From assembly GCF_023955655.1 (NCBI RefSeq), contig NZ_JAMXHT010000001.1, positions 62,001-126,000 on the forward strand: a DNA stretch of 64,000 bases, given 5' to 3'. Position 1 is the stretch's first letter, and each line of letters starts with the position of its first letter. The DNA is from Ralstonia soli (GTDB lineage: Bacteria > Pseudomonadota > Gammaproteobacteria > Burkholderiales > Burkholderiaceae). Position numbers and translations under genes: made by a program. Shown one piece after another: positions 34,812 through 44,702 of the stretch. The notes under the pieces were generated by a model. That model did no database searches. It had not been told where the DNA came from and saw only the letters and a list, made by a program, of their open reading frames with translations.

Positions 34812-36677
34812 TCAGCGACTCGTATGGAGGCCTCCGAACGCAGTTTGCGCAGCTGCAACGACATCGGCCGCTCGAATTTCTGCGACTCCGGATCGGAGCG
34901 CCCGAACAGCGGCACGATTGACGGCCTCACTGATGAGGCCGTCCACGTCCGCAATTGAGCGACCGGCCAGCAACTTGATGCATCGGGCAATGGCGCCTTT
35001 CTTTAGGTCATAGCGGCCTTTGGCAGCTTGCCGGAGTTGTTTGCTGACGTACCGTACAAGGTCCGCGCGCTCCGGCACATCAAAGTGCACCTTATCGCCG
35101 AACCGGCCTGCACGCAGGGCGGCAGGGTCGAGTTGGTCATAGTGGTTTGTTGCCGCAACATAGATCACGTCGCGGATGCGCCCGCGAGCGCCGTCGAGGC
35201 TGGTGAGAATCTTGTTGGTCAGCGCAGCAACGTTTGAATATCGCCGATTGGCAAGGATGTCGTCCGCCTCGTCAATGAACACTACGACCGGCCGGATGTC
35301 GTGGGCTTCTTGCACCAAGCGCTCCCACTTGCAGGGCCGCGCGATGATGTCGGCGCCAGCGATGGGGAGAAAAGCGTAATCAGCCGCCTTGGCCAGCGCC
35401 ATGGCCGCCTGTGTTTTGCCGGTGCCCGGCGGCCCGTAAAAGAGCAGGCCCCGCGGAAGCCGGCCGCCAATGTTCTCCAGCCGGTCGACCTCACGCATCC
35501 GGTATGCGAGGTCGCGCAGCATGTGTCGAGAACTCGCTGGCATGATGATTTCGTCGACGGCTTTGACGTCTTCCGGTAGCCTGCCGCGCCGCCCCTGAAT
35601 CAGGCGCATGGCCTTCATCGCAATATCAAAAGTTACCGGCCCATGGAACCTGCCAGAGCGATGCAGCTCCGCAAGTTGTTTGCCGACCGCCGTCAATCGA
35701 CTCGCGCTGAATCCCTCCCAGCGCGCGGCCAGCGCCTCAACAGTGTCGCGACGGACCGCCCCGGGTCCCAAGTGCTTAACTATCGGCAAGGCGATCAGCG
35801 AGATACGGGCCTTCAAATCGGGGGGAGGGACTTCGATTTTGAAATCGAATCGTCCCTCCCGGATGCCGGCGGGGTCGAGTTGCTCAAGGTAATTCGTAGC
35901 GGCAATGAGAACGATCGGCCATCCGCGCAGATCGACGATTTCCTTGAGCACTGTGTTGATTATGTCCCGGTCCATGGAGTGCAGTTGTGCGGATCCATCC
36001 CGTGGCTTGAGGAACGAATCGATTTCGTCGACGAACAAAACACAGCGGCCGACACGACGTGCGGTATCAAAGACAGCCTTCATCTTTTCTGGCGTCTCGT
36101 TGATCCATTTCGAGGCAGTGTCGCCGAATGCGATCGAGAGGAAGGGCAGATTGAATTGGCCGGCCAGCGCCTCAGCGAACCGAGTCTTGCCGTTACCGGG
36201 TTCGCCGAATAGGAGGATGCCGTTGCGCACATCGTCGCTTCCTGAGTGGGCTGTGAGAATGTCGGCCGCACACCTCCAGAGGCGTTCCTTGGTGTCAGCC
36301 ATACCAATTACGTCCCGGAAGGTCAGTCGTGGATGGCGCACGCAATCACTGAAATCGTGTTTTGGTTGCGCTTGCCAAACTGTTTGTCTTGGCTTGGTGG
36401 CAGGCGCAGTTGCAGGGCGGCTCGCATGGATGGCCGGAGCATATGGTTCTGGCAGGCATGACTGAGGAGCAGAGCTCGACGGCGCAGCCGGAGTGATTGT
36501 CTGGAGAGGGGTGGAGACCTGAAGCAGTTGGGGGAGCGGTTCCGGTGCCGTAACACTGGCTTTGGGGCGCGCAAGCTTCATCTCGAGCGGGATTCGGACC
36601 AGAGAACCATCGACAGTGAGCTTCTGTGTTTTGCGACTCGGGGCAAGCAAGTTCCGGATTGTGGTCGTGAGGGTCAT
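34812..36677 (-). CDS. Tandem AAA-domain ATPase (CDC48-like)
   Basis: A 621-residue protein with two AAA modules. D1 has Walker A G-E-P-G-N-G-K-T, Walker B C-V-L-F-V-D-E-I-D and A-A-T-N sensor 1. D2 has G-P-P-G-T-G-K-T, V-V-V-F-I-D-E-A-D and A-A-T-N. Both keep an L-D-P-A-(G/A)-(I/L)-R-x-G-R-F stretch with arginine-finger candidates. A Pro/Ala/Thr-rich N-terminus of about 110 residues replaces the substrate domain of CDC48/VAT. ATG 36677 is chosen because the longer open frame upstream overlaps another gene and is Arg-rich. It probably remodels or unfolds a protein partner; the target is unknown. Confidence 0.85.
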   Translation of the reverse strand: MTLTTTIRNLLAPSRKTQKLTVDGSLVRIPLEMKLARPKASVTAPEPLPQLLQVSTPLQTITPAAPSSSAPQSCLPEPYAPAIHASRPATAPATKPRQTVWQAQPKHDFSDCVRHPRLTFRDVIGMADTKERLWRCAADILTAHSGSDDVRNGILLFGEPGNGKTRFAEALAGQFNLPFLSIAFGDTASKWINETPEKMKAVFDTARRVGRCVLFVDEIDSFLKPRDGSAQLHSMDRDIINTVLKEIVDLRGWPIVLIAATNYLEQLDPAGIREGRFDFKIEVPPPDLKARISLIALPIVKHLGPGAVRRDTVEALAARWEGFSASRLTAVGKQLAELHRSGRFHGPVTFDIAMKAMRLIQGRRGRLPEDVKAVDEIIMPASSRHMLRDLAYRMREVDRLENIGGRLPRGLLFYGPPGTGKTQAAMALAKAADYAFLPIAGADIIARPCKWERLVQEAHDIRPVVVFIDEADDILANRRYSNVAALTNKILTSLDGARGRIRDVIYVAATNHYDQLDPAALRAGRFGDKVHFDVPERADLVRYVSKQLRQAAKGRYDLKKGAIARCIKLLAGRSIADVDGLISEAVNRAAVRALRSGVAEIRAADVVAAAQTAFGGLHTSR

Positions 36678-36786
36678 CGTGTTTCCGCGTGTGGATGCGT
36701 GGAAGGGGAGGAGCATCGTGTCTTTCGCCCGCCGCGATTCAGTCTCTCGCGTAGCTCGCCCGCCGCAAGTCAAGGCGCTGGTATCG

Positions 36787-37086
36787 TCAAATCGTGGCGG
36801 ACGCGTTCGTGCTGGAGACCACCCGCGCATCAAGCGCTCCACGGACTTTCGGTCGACGCTTGATTCGGACCAGACCATGGAACTGCTTTGCTCTGCACCG
36901 CAGCGTCTCGCGTGCAACGCGGCGCTTCCAGGCAAGCGGGCGCGCGAACTGATCTCGCAGTCGGCGGTGAAATTGCTCAATCGCCTGTGGCGGGACTTCG
37001 GTGGGAATCAGCAGCGCCACGTTTCCTTGTGTGACACGGATGACCTCGCGGCTGTTGGCGGCAAAGAGAAAGCGGTGAACTTGCAT
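36787..37086 (-). CDS. Small hypothetical basic protein
   Basis: A 99-residue frame from ATG 37086 ending 109 bp before the AAA gene, same strand. The first 50 residues look protein-like (N-V-A-L-L-I-P-T-E-V-P-P-Q-A-I-E-Q-F-H-R); the rest is Arg-rich. No family recognised. The ribosome site is weak. Confidence 0.4.
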   Translation of the reverse strand: MQVHRFLFAANSREVIRVTQGNVALLIPTEVPPQAIEQFHRRLRDQFARPLAWKRRVARETLRCRAKQFHGLVRIKRRPKVRGALDARVVSSTNASATI

Positions 37087-37542
37087 GACGATTCCATCAA
37101 AGATTCAACAAAGAGGCGAAGCCCTCGTGCATGAGCCGCGGACTCATTGGCGACGGGAACGAACCCAGCGGATAAGCCGGATCAGAGGTTGTAGGCAGTC
37201 AAGAACGAAATCGCGACACTCGATCACGAACGTTTGCCAGAGTGGGGAGCGGTCCAATGTCTTTCTCCTTCGGTCGAAGTTGAGCAGTTGGCTTAGCGGC
37301 GTAGGTTTGTTCACCGTGCGATTCACTCAGGTGACAGCACCAGGCTCTCACACGGCTTTCGCTAAGCAAGTTGATGCGCGAGTGACGGGATCCGAGATCC
37401 ACGTGACGATGAGGCGTTCGCCTCAGCAGGAATCGTTGCCCATAAACGCCTGAAGTTAGGCCAAAGCGTTCCACGCATTGATGGGGCGACTGCGGAAGAA
37501 GAAGGGCCATAAGCGGCCCTTGGTGGAACCGATATGGCGTGC
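37087..37542. other. Intergenic region with a possible small ORF
   Basis: 456 bp. A 60-residue minus-strand frame at 37144-37326 from a GTG (L-L-N-F-D-R-R-R-K-T-L-D-R-S-P-L-W-Q) could be a small gene upstream of the two before it, but it has no good ribosome site. Nothing else seen. Confidence 0.35.
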
Positions 37543-38523
37543 TCAGCTGCCAGTCGTGAAGGTGAAATTGCGTGAGAACACCGTCCCGTTGACGGTCCCG
37601 TTCAGCACCACGGAGTACTGCGTATTCGGCTGCAGGGGCTGTGTCGGGTAGGCGACGGCTTGATATTTGGCCAACAGCTTGTTCGGATCGGTTGACGCGT
37701 TGAGGATTTGCACGGGGATGGCGTTACCAAGTGGGCCCGTGTAGATGGCGCTGGTCAGGGTTACCGTATCGTTGAGATTACCGGTGACGGATACCGGGGA
37801 TCCCCACGATCCACTAGTGTTTGGCGGAGTCGGGGTCTCGCCTCGTCCTTGGTAGGCAATACCCGATACGCCTTGACATGGGAACGTGAGTGGGGCGTTG
37901 CTCAGTGTGTACGTTGCGGCTTGGCCGAGCTGCACGGTACCCGAACCCACAGGATAGCTGTTGTAGTTGGTTTCGTATTCGCCCAATCCGATCAGGTTGG
38001 CCAAGCTAGTAACGATAGCTATGTGGTACACGCCGCTCGCCCACGCAGCAACGAATTTCTGACCGAACTGGCTGGCCGTCACGATCGACGCACTGTAGTA
38101 GCCGGCATCACCGCGCCCCGTGTATACCCCCGAGGGCCAGCCGAAGGTTGCCGCGGTATCGGCGCCCGTGATCCCCGTGAATCCTAGATGGCCCGGTACC
38201 TCGGTGTCGGTGATGATGCTGTTTAGACCCTCGTACGTGGCATGCGCCTGGGCTGCCCGGTCGAGAACTGTGTTTTCCTGAAGCATTGGAAAGCCGCACT
38301 GGGAACGGTACTGATTGAGCATTGCGAATGCGGCCAGCTCCGCGCTCCCTGTTTGGTATTGCAGCGTTGTTACTGTGCCAGGAATGCTTTGCGTCGGCGG
38401 GGTTGTTGTACCTCCCGATGTGGACCCGGCCGTTGAGTTAGAGGCGCCGTCGTCACCGCCGCAGCCCGATAGATGGAGTGCGGAAGTGACAGCCACCGCC
38501 AACAGAGCGATCTTCTTGACCAA
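37543..38523 (-). CDS. CAP-domain (SCP/PR1-like) lipoprotein
   Basis: Secreted lipoprotein of 326 residues. The TTG at 38523 is preferred as start: GGAG lies 7 nt before it and gives the signal M-V-K-K-I-A-L-L-A-V-A-V-T-S-A-L-H-L-S-G-C with lipobox L-S-G-C. A frame-matched ATG at 38547 lacks a ribosome site. After a Ser/Gly/Thr linker comes a CAP domain: L-N-Q-Y-R-S-Q-C-G, A-A-Q-A-H-A-T-Y, G-H-L-G-F-T-G and W-A-S-G-V-Y-H-I-A-I. A beta-rich C-terminal domain follows (Q-P-N-T-Q-Y-S-V-V-L-N-G). Bacterial CAP proteins are poorly understood; location at the outer membrane is predicted. Confidence 0.82.
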   Translation of the reverse strand: MVKKIALLAVAVTSALHLSGCGGDDGASNSTAGSTSGGTTTPPTQSIPGTVTTLQYQTGSAELAAFAMLNQYRSQCGFPMLQENTVLDRAAQAHATYEGLNSIITDTEVPGHLGFTGITGADTAATFGWPSGVYTGRGDAGYYSASIVTASQFGQKFVAAWASGVYHIAIVTSLANLIGLGEYETNYNSYPVGSGTVQLGQAATYTLSNAPLTFPCQGVSGIAYQGRGETPTPPNTSGSWGSPVSVTGNLNDTVTLTSAIYTGPLGNAIPVQILNASTDPNKLLAKYQAVAYPTQPLQPNTQYSVVLNGTVNGTVFSRNFTFTTGS

Positions 38524-38568
38524 TTGTTTTCTCCGGTAGTTGAACATCGGTGATCGAACATCGATCAC

Positions 38569-39181
38569 ACGATTCCAGGCTACCGATCAATTTTCGAAGT
38601 CAAGTCGGCATCCGTTGTTGATGCTGACGCCCCTGTCTTTGCGTAACAGGCGAGTGAGAATTCTCAGGGCCTTAGCACGTGAACAGGGTTGCGCTCTTGG
38701 TAAAGGGGGCGCATCGCACAACGGTGCGCTACGTTTGCACTGTATCGAGCAGTGCTGCAATGTGATCGGTGGTGCGGACGCCGACCAATCCGAGCAATTG
38801 ACTCATAGCGCTAAAGGACACGTTGAAGATCAGAAGTCAGCGGAGAGCGGTCCGGCGAAGAATGCGCGGACTCATATCCTTCGCCTCGAAGTCGATGGCC
38901 TTGATCACAGCCTTGATGATGCGGCCGATGCAGGCCTCATTAATCAGTGGGCCATTTGGTGGAGGGTGAGAACACTGTGGCTCTGCGTCGGTCAACGAAC
39001 GGCGCTCCACTGACGAGGATCGTGCGATACGCTTCGCAGGGAGGTCATTAGGGTCCAAGAATGTCCCCGACTCGATTCGTTAGTGGCCGCCCGACTGGTC
39101 AGCAGACGCACTGCCCGAATTTTCTTATGACACATTAAGTTCGTCGCAACACATTGGCGATGTTAGTTCGCCGAATGTGCC
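38569..39181. other. Intergenic stretch, no supported gene
   Basis: 613 bp between two minus-strand genes. Overlapping frames on both strands (for example 38540-39013 plus, 38837-39058 minus) contain no recognisable family and no ribosome site. Confidence 0.4.
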
Positions 39182-39973
39182 TTAGCTTTCCTTGCTGGGG
39201 GCCAACATCAAATCGCGGCTAACCTTCTGAAGTCTGGCGGCGATGACAGCTTGCCGTGCAGCGCTCAGTCGTACTGCGCTGGCATTCAAGACAATAGCCG
39301 CGACAGGCTGGCCATCGCGCAGAACTGGCACGCCAATGCCCCAGAAGCCTGGCGCGAGGGTGCCAGGTATGACGGCATACCCTTGTTCGCGCGTTTCAGC
39401 AATGAGTTTCCTAAGCGCCTCTTCCGTCATCTGCGGATACCGCCTACCAATCTCTGGAATGTTGATCTTCAGGATTCTTTCAGCTTCTTCATCCGGCATG
39501 GCGGCAAGGATCGCAAGGCCACCTGCCCCGAGTCCAAGAGGGTGCCGATCGCCGACCTGTAGCGAGGCGGCCGGATAGGGGATGTCGCCACTTTCCCTGG
39601 AAAGGCAGATGGCTTCCAACTCGTGTCTCACAGTGAAGAACAACCAGTCGCCGGTCTCTAGGGCCAGTGCGCGCAGCGCTGGCGCCGCAATGCGCTGCAG
39701 AGCGTAGTTGGGCTCGGCGGCTAGCCCGATCGCAAACGACTCTGGGCCCAGTTGATATCGACGAGTTACAGCGTCCTGGGCGACAAACTGCTCGTCCATC
39801 AGCGTGCGGGTTAGTCTGACAGCGGTTGCTTTATTCAATTCTAGTTTTCGGGCAATGTCGCTGACTCCAAGCCCCCCCGGTTGGTAACGCGCAAGCAATT
39901 TCAAGATGCCCAGTCCCCTTCGCAGCGTCTGAGCTCCTGCTGTTTCAGTGATCAATTCGGCGCGAGGCGGCAT
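39182..39973 (-). CDS. IclR family transcriptional regulator
   Basis: About 263 residues. An N-terminal winged helix (L-R-R-G-L-G-I-L-K-L-L-A-R-Y, L-G-V-S-D-I-A-R-K-L-E-L-N-K-A-T) is followed by an IclR effector domain with H-P-L-G-L-G-A-G-G-L-A-I-L-A and Y-A-V-I-P-G-T-L. ATG 39973 has AAGGA at 9 nt; an ATG at 40003 is an alternative that would overlap the palindrome described below. It is divergent from the dehydroquinase-like gene and is the natural candidate regulator of the E1/ilvC block. Confidence 0.88.
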   Translation of the reverse strand: MPPRAELITETAGAQTLRRGLGILKLLARYQPGGLGVSDIARKLELNKATAVRLTRTLMDEQFVAQDAVTRRYQLGPESFAIGLAAEPNYALQRIAAPALRALALETGDWLFFTVRHELEAICLSRESGDIPYPAASLQVGDRHPLGLGAGGLAILAAMPDEEAERILKINIPEIGRRYPQMTEEALRKLIAETREQGYAVIPGTLAPGFWGIGVPVLRDGQPVAAIVLNASAVRLSAARQAVIAARLQKVSRDLMLAPSKES

Positions 39974-40002
39974 GAGCGGGAATCCTTGATGGGAGGTTCG
40001 CA

Positions 40003-40015
40003 TATTGGACCAATA
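40003..40015. promoter_or_regulatory. Palindrome TATTGG-A-CCAATA, candidate IclR operator 1
   Basis: Perfect 6-bp arms around a central A in the gap between the divergent IclR and dehydroquinase-like genes. A related site lies at 41141-41153 before the E1 alpha gene. Confidence 0.5.
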
Positions 40016-40258
40016 AAAGCACAGTATCGCATCCGCAGGCTAGGTGCGCCGAGCCTGATGCTCTAAATTCCGTTTGCCTCCAAATAGTGGACTAGCTGGG
40101 GGGGCCGTCGTCAAGTATGTCCGCCGGATCTTCGCCGCGTTGTGAGTAGATTGTCGATACGTTTCGAGTCACGGATCGCAGGAAAGCTTGCCCACAGCAT
40201 CAATGAAGCGGGTTGGTCGAAGTACGCGGTGCTCACACCGTTGTTCTGTGGGGCGCTA

Positions 40259-40753
40259 ATGGTGAGTCAGGAAAAACATCGGTTTAGGAGGGTGAGAGTG
40301 GGCAAGCCGGTAGAGAACGTTCTCGTAGTTCATGGTGCCGGAATGGAAAAGCGGGGCTTGGAGGCTATAGAGACCTTTGGATCTATGCGCCTAGGCGAAT
40401 ACGAGGAGGCAATTCGTGAATATGCGCGAGACGCGGGTCTAAGGGTTACGTTCTTTCATTCGAATGATGAGAAGGTCGTAGCGGACAGGCTGACACAAAT
40501 AGGTGATTCGATGATCGATGCGGTCATCATCAATCCGGGGGGATACCTATCCGGCGCGCCTAGGATCATTTCGGCTATTGAAGCCTTGGCGTGTGCCTGC
40601 ATCGAGGTTCATATAAGCAACCCCGCAGCACGTGGCATTTCGTCGCCCTTTGCCAGCAGTTGCAGCGGTGCAGTCACAGGTTTTGGCATTCGAAGCTACC
40701 AGCTCGCGCTGATGGGTTTAGCGGCGCGGATGGGGCCTTCCGGAAAATCGTGA
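40259..40753 (+). CDS. Type II dehydroquinase-like protein with altered active site
   Basis: A 164-residue protein with the type II 3-dehydroquinate dehydratase fold: I-I-N-P-G-G-Y, E-V-H-I-S-N and G-F-G-I-R-S-Y-Q-L-A-L are all in place. The catalytic loop is not conserved. The family N-G-P-N-L-N...R-E-P-x-x-Y-G becomes H-G-A-G-M-E-K-R-G-L-E-A-I-E-T-F-G, so the catalytic Tyr is Phe and the loop Arg is gone. The later R-E-x-F-R is A-R-G-I-S. His of E-V-H-I-S-N is kept. It is therefore unlikely to dehydrate dehydroquinate in the usual way. ATG 40259 is used; the frame is open 39 codons further up. Confidence 0.75.
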   Translation: MVSQEKHRFRRVRVGKPVENVLVVHGAGMEKRGLEAIETFGSMRLGEYEEAIREYARDAGLRVTFFHSNDEKVVADRLTQIGDSMIDAVIINPGGYLSGAPRIISAIEALACACIEVHISNPAARGISSPFASSCSGAVTGFGIRSYQLALMGLAARMGPSGKS

Positions 40754-41272
40754 CTGGCTTCGTGGCGCACACCGATAACGTGGGGGCATGCCGCAACGGG
40801 ACGAAGCGCCGTCGAGGTGCAGTACCAGGCCCGTGGTGAGTGGGCGGCAAACGACGCAGCGAAATCCTGGCGGTCGACCAACTGGCCATTGTTGGGCGGT
40901 TTGCGGCCGTCCGGATTTCAGCGATGGCATGAAGCCCATTGCCTTCTGCACTTTCCGGAGATGACTGTGTTCGATTTGCTTCGGCCGTAATGCAGCGCAA
41001 GCGTGGCGGCAGCTCGTCAGCGTTCTGGACGGGTTTTCCCTATATCTTTGGTTCATTTTATGGACCGATTTGTGATTCTAGTAGCCGTTTTCCCCGTTTT
41101 TTCCCCTAATTAGAGTGAGATGATCGGCGTCCGTTGTACATATTGGACCAGATGCCGATGAAACGTCTGCTGTGCCCGGTGGGGCCCAGTCTTCGTCTTC
41201 GCTACCGTCCTATCGGACGAATGGCGCTCTGACGTCGGCCAGGTATTTCGCGCCTTTTATTCACCCCACCTT
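40754..41272. promoter_or_regulatory. Region upstream of the E1 alpha gene
   Basis: 519 bp without a supported gene. At 41141-41153 TATTGGACCAGAT nearly repeats the palindrome at 40003-40015 (the longer common string is CATATTGGACCA). It lies about 120 bp before the E1 alpha start and is a plausible operator. Confidence 0.45.
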
Positions 41273-42261
41273 ATGGAACTACTTTCCCTGTACCGCAGCA
41301 TGGCGCGCATTCGCGCGTTCGAGCTCGCTGCGGAAGAACTTAGCATTGGAGGCGTGGCCGTCCTTGGCCAGCTGATCGACGAACGCGCGAAGGTCCGTGG
41401 ACCGTTGCATGTATCCATTGGGCAGGAGGGCGTAGCCGCCGGTGTTTGTGCCCACCTCGAACGGAATGATCTTCTGACCAGCAGCCATCGAGGCCATGGC
41501 CACACGCTGGCAAAGGGTGCGGACATGCGCAGGATGATGGCTGAAGTGTTCGGCCGTCGTGACGGGACTAACTCCGGCAAAGGCGGCTCGATGCATATTG
41601 CGGACTTTTCTGTCGGCATGCTAGGCGCAAACGGGATCGTCGGAGCCGGCATGGCTATCGCCTGTGGAGCTGCCCAGGCTCTGAAGCTTCAACGGAAGCG
41701 GAACATCGTGACCTGCTTTTTTGGTGACGGTGCGGTAAATCGTGGCCCATTTTTGGAAGCGCTCAACTGGGCGTGTCTGTACAAGTTGCCGGTGCTGTTC
41801 GTATGCGAGGACAACCGCTGGTCGTCGACGAGCAGCACAGGCGAACTCACTGCGGGTGCCGGTGTCGTCGCTCGCTCGGTGGCTTTAGGGGTGCCAGCTG
41901 AAAGTGTAGACGGCAACGACGTTGAAGCAGTCTCCGAGTTGGCGCAGCGTTTGGTCCGCGAGATCCGAGGGGGGGAGGGGCCGCGGTTGATGCACGCTCT
42001 CACGCGGCGAATGCGCGGTCATCTGTCCTCTGACAAGCAAACCTACCGCGACCCGGTCGACATCGAGATCGCGACGAAAGAGGAGCCGATGCAGCGTGCG
42101 CGGAAACGACTGCTCGAGAGGGGGGCATCGCAGGCTCAGATCGATTGCGTCGACGCGGAGGTGTCGCAAGAGTTGCAAGAGGCGCTTGCCTTTGCGGAAG
42201 CCTCGCCCATGCCACAGCCCATCGAAGCCTTTGCAGAAGTTCAGACGTTGGGAGAAGGTAC

Positions 42262-42271
<10 letters not shown>
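41273..42271 (+). CDS. Thiamine diphosphate-dependent 2-oxo acid dehydrogenase-like E1 alpha subunit
   Basis: A 332-residue E1 alpha of the pyruvate/acetoin dehydrogenase type. The ThDP/Mg motif is F-F-G-D-G-A-V-N-R-G-P-F-L-E-A-L-N-W-A near residues 149-167, with G-K-G-G-S-M-H-I-A-D and R-R-M-R-G-H-L-S-S-D typical of the family. It pairs with the beta subunit that starts inside its last codons (10 bp overlap). No E2 acyltransferase or E3 gene follows in the window; the next gene is ilvC. The ribosome site before ATG 41273 is weak. Confidence 0.88.
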
Positions 42272-44285
<2,014 letters not shown>

Positions 44286-44702
44286 GGGGCCGCACGGTTG
44301 CCGGTCTCCCGCCTGTGATTGCGATCCGGTCCGACTTTCGTGACTTGTGAGCAAGACCTTATGGCCTCATGAAGGAAAGCAGGTGCAGATCTCTCGCATC
44401 CATTTGAAATGGGGTTCCGATTGCAGTGGAAGGGGCGCTACTCCAGACCGCAGCTAGCCAGACAGTTTGGAAGGCGCACTGCGCCCATATGGCCATAGAA
44501 GGCGACGACAGGGCCGTTTGGTGCGGTAGTTGAAAACCTGGAGTTAGAGTGTTGCGAGGCAGTGGATGACAACCGAAGCGACTGTCCAACGACGGGGCAG
44601 TTGCTTCCTTTCTGGTCTACGGCGGTCATGGCAACGCAGGCCTCAATGACATCGCGACATTTCGGGTGAAGGAGGAGACCTATGTCCATATGGCGGAAGT
44701 GT
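44286..44702. other. Convergent intergenic region
   Basis: 417 bp between ilvC and the convergent FUSC gene. No gene, terminator hairpin with T tract or repeat was identified. Confidence 0.4.

Noticed and set aside
34812-36980. Longer start for the double-AAA ATPase (722 residues).
   Set aside because: The extra 101 residues are Arg/Ser-rich, overlap the small gene at 36787-37086 and lack a ribosome site.
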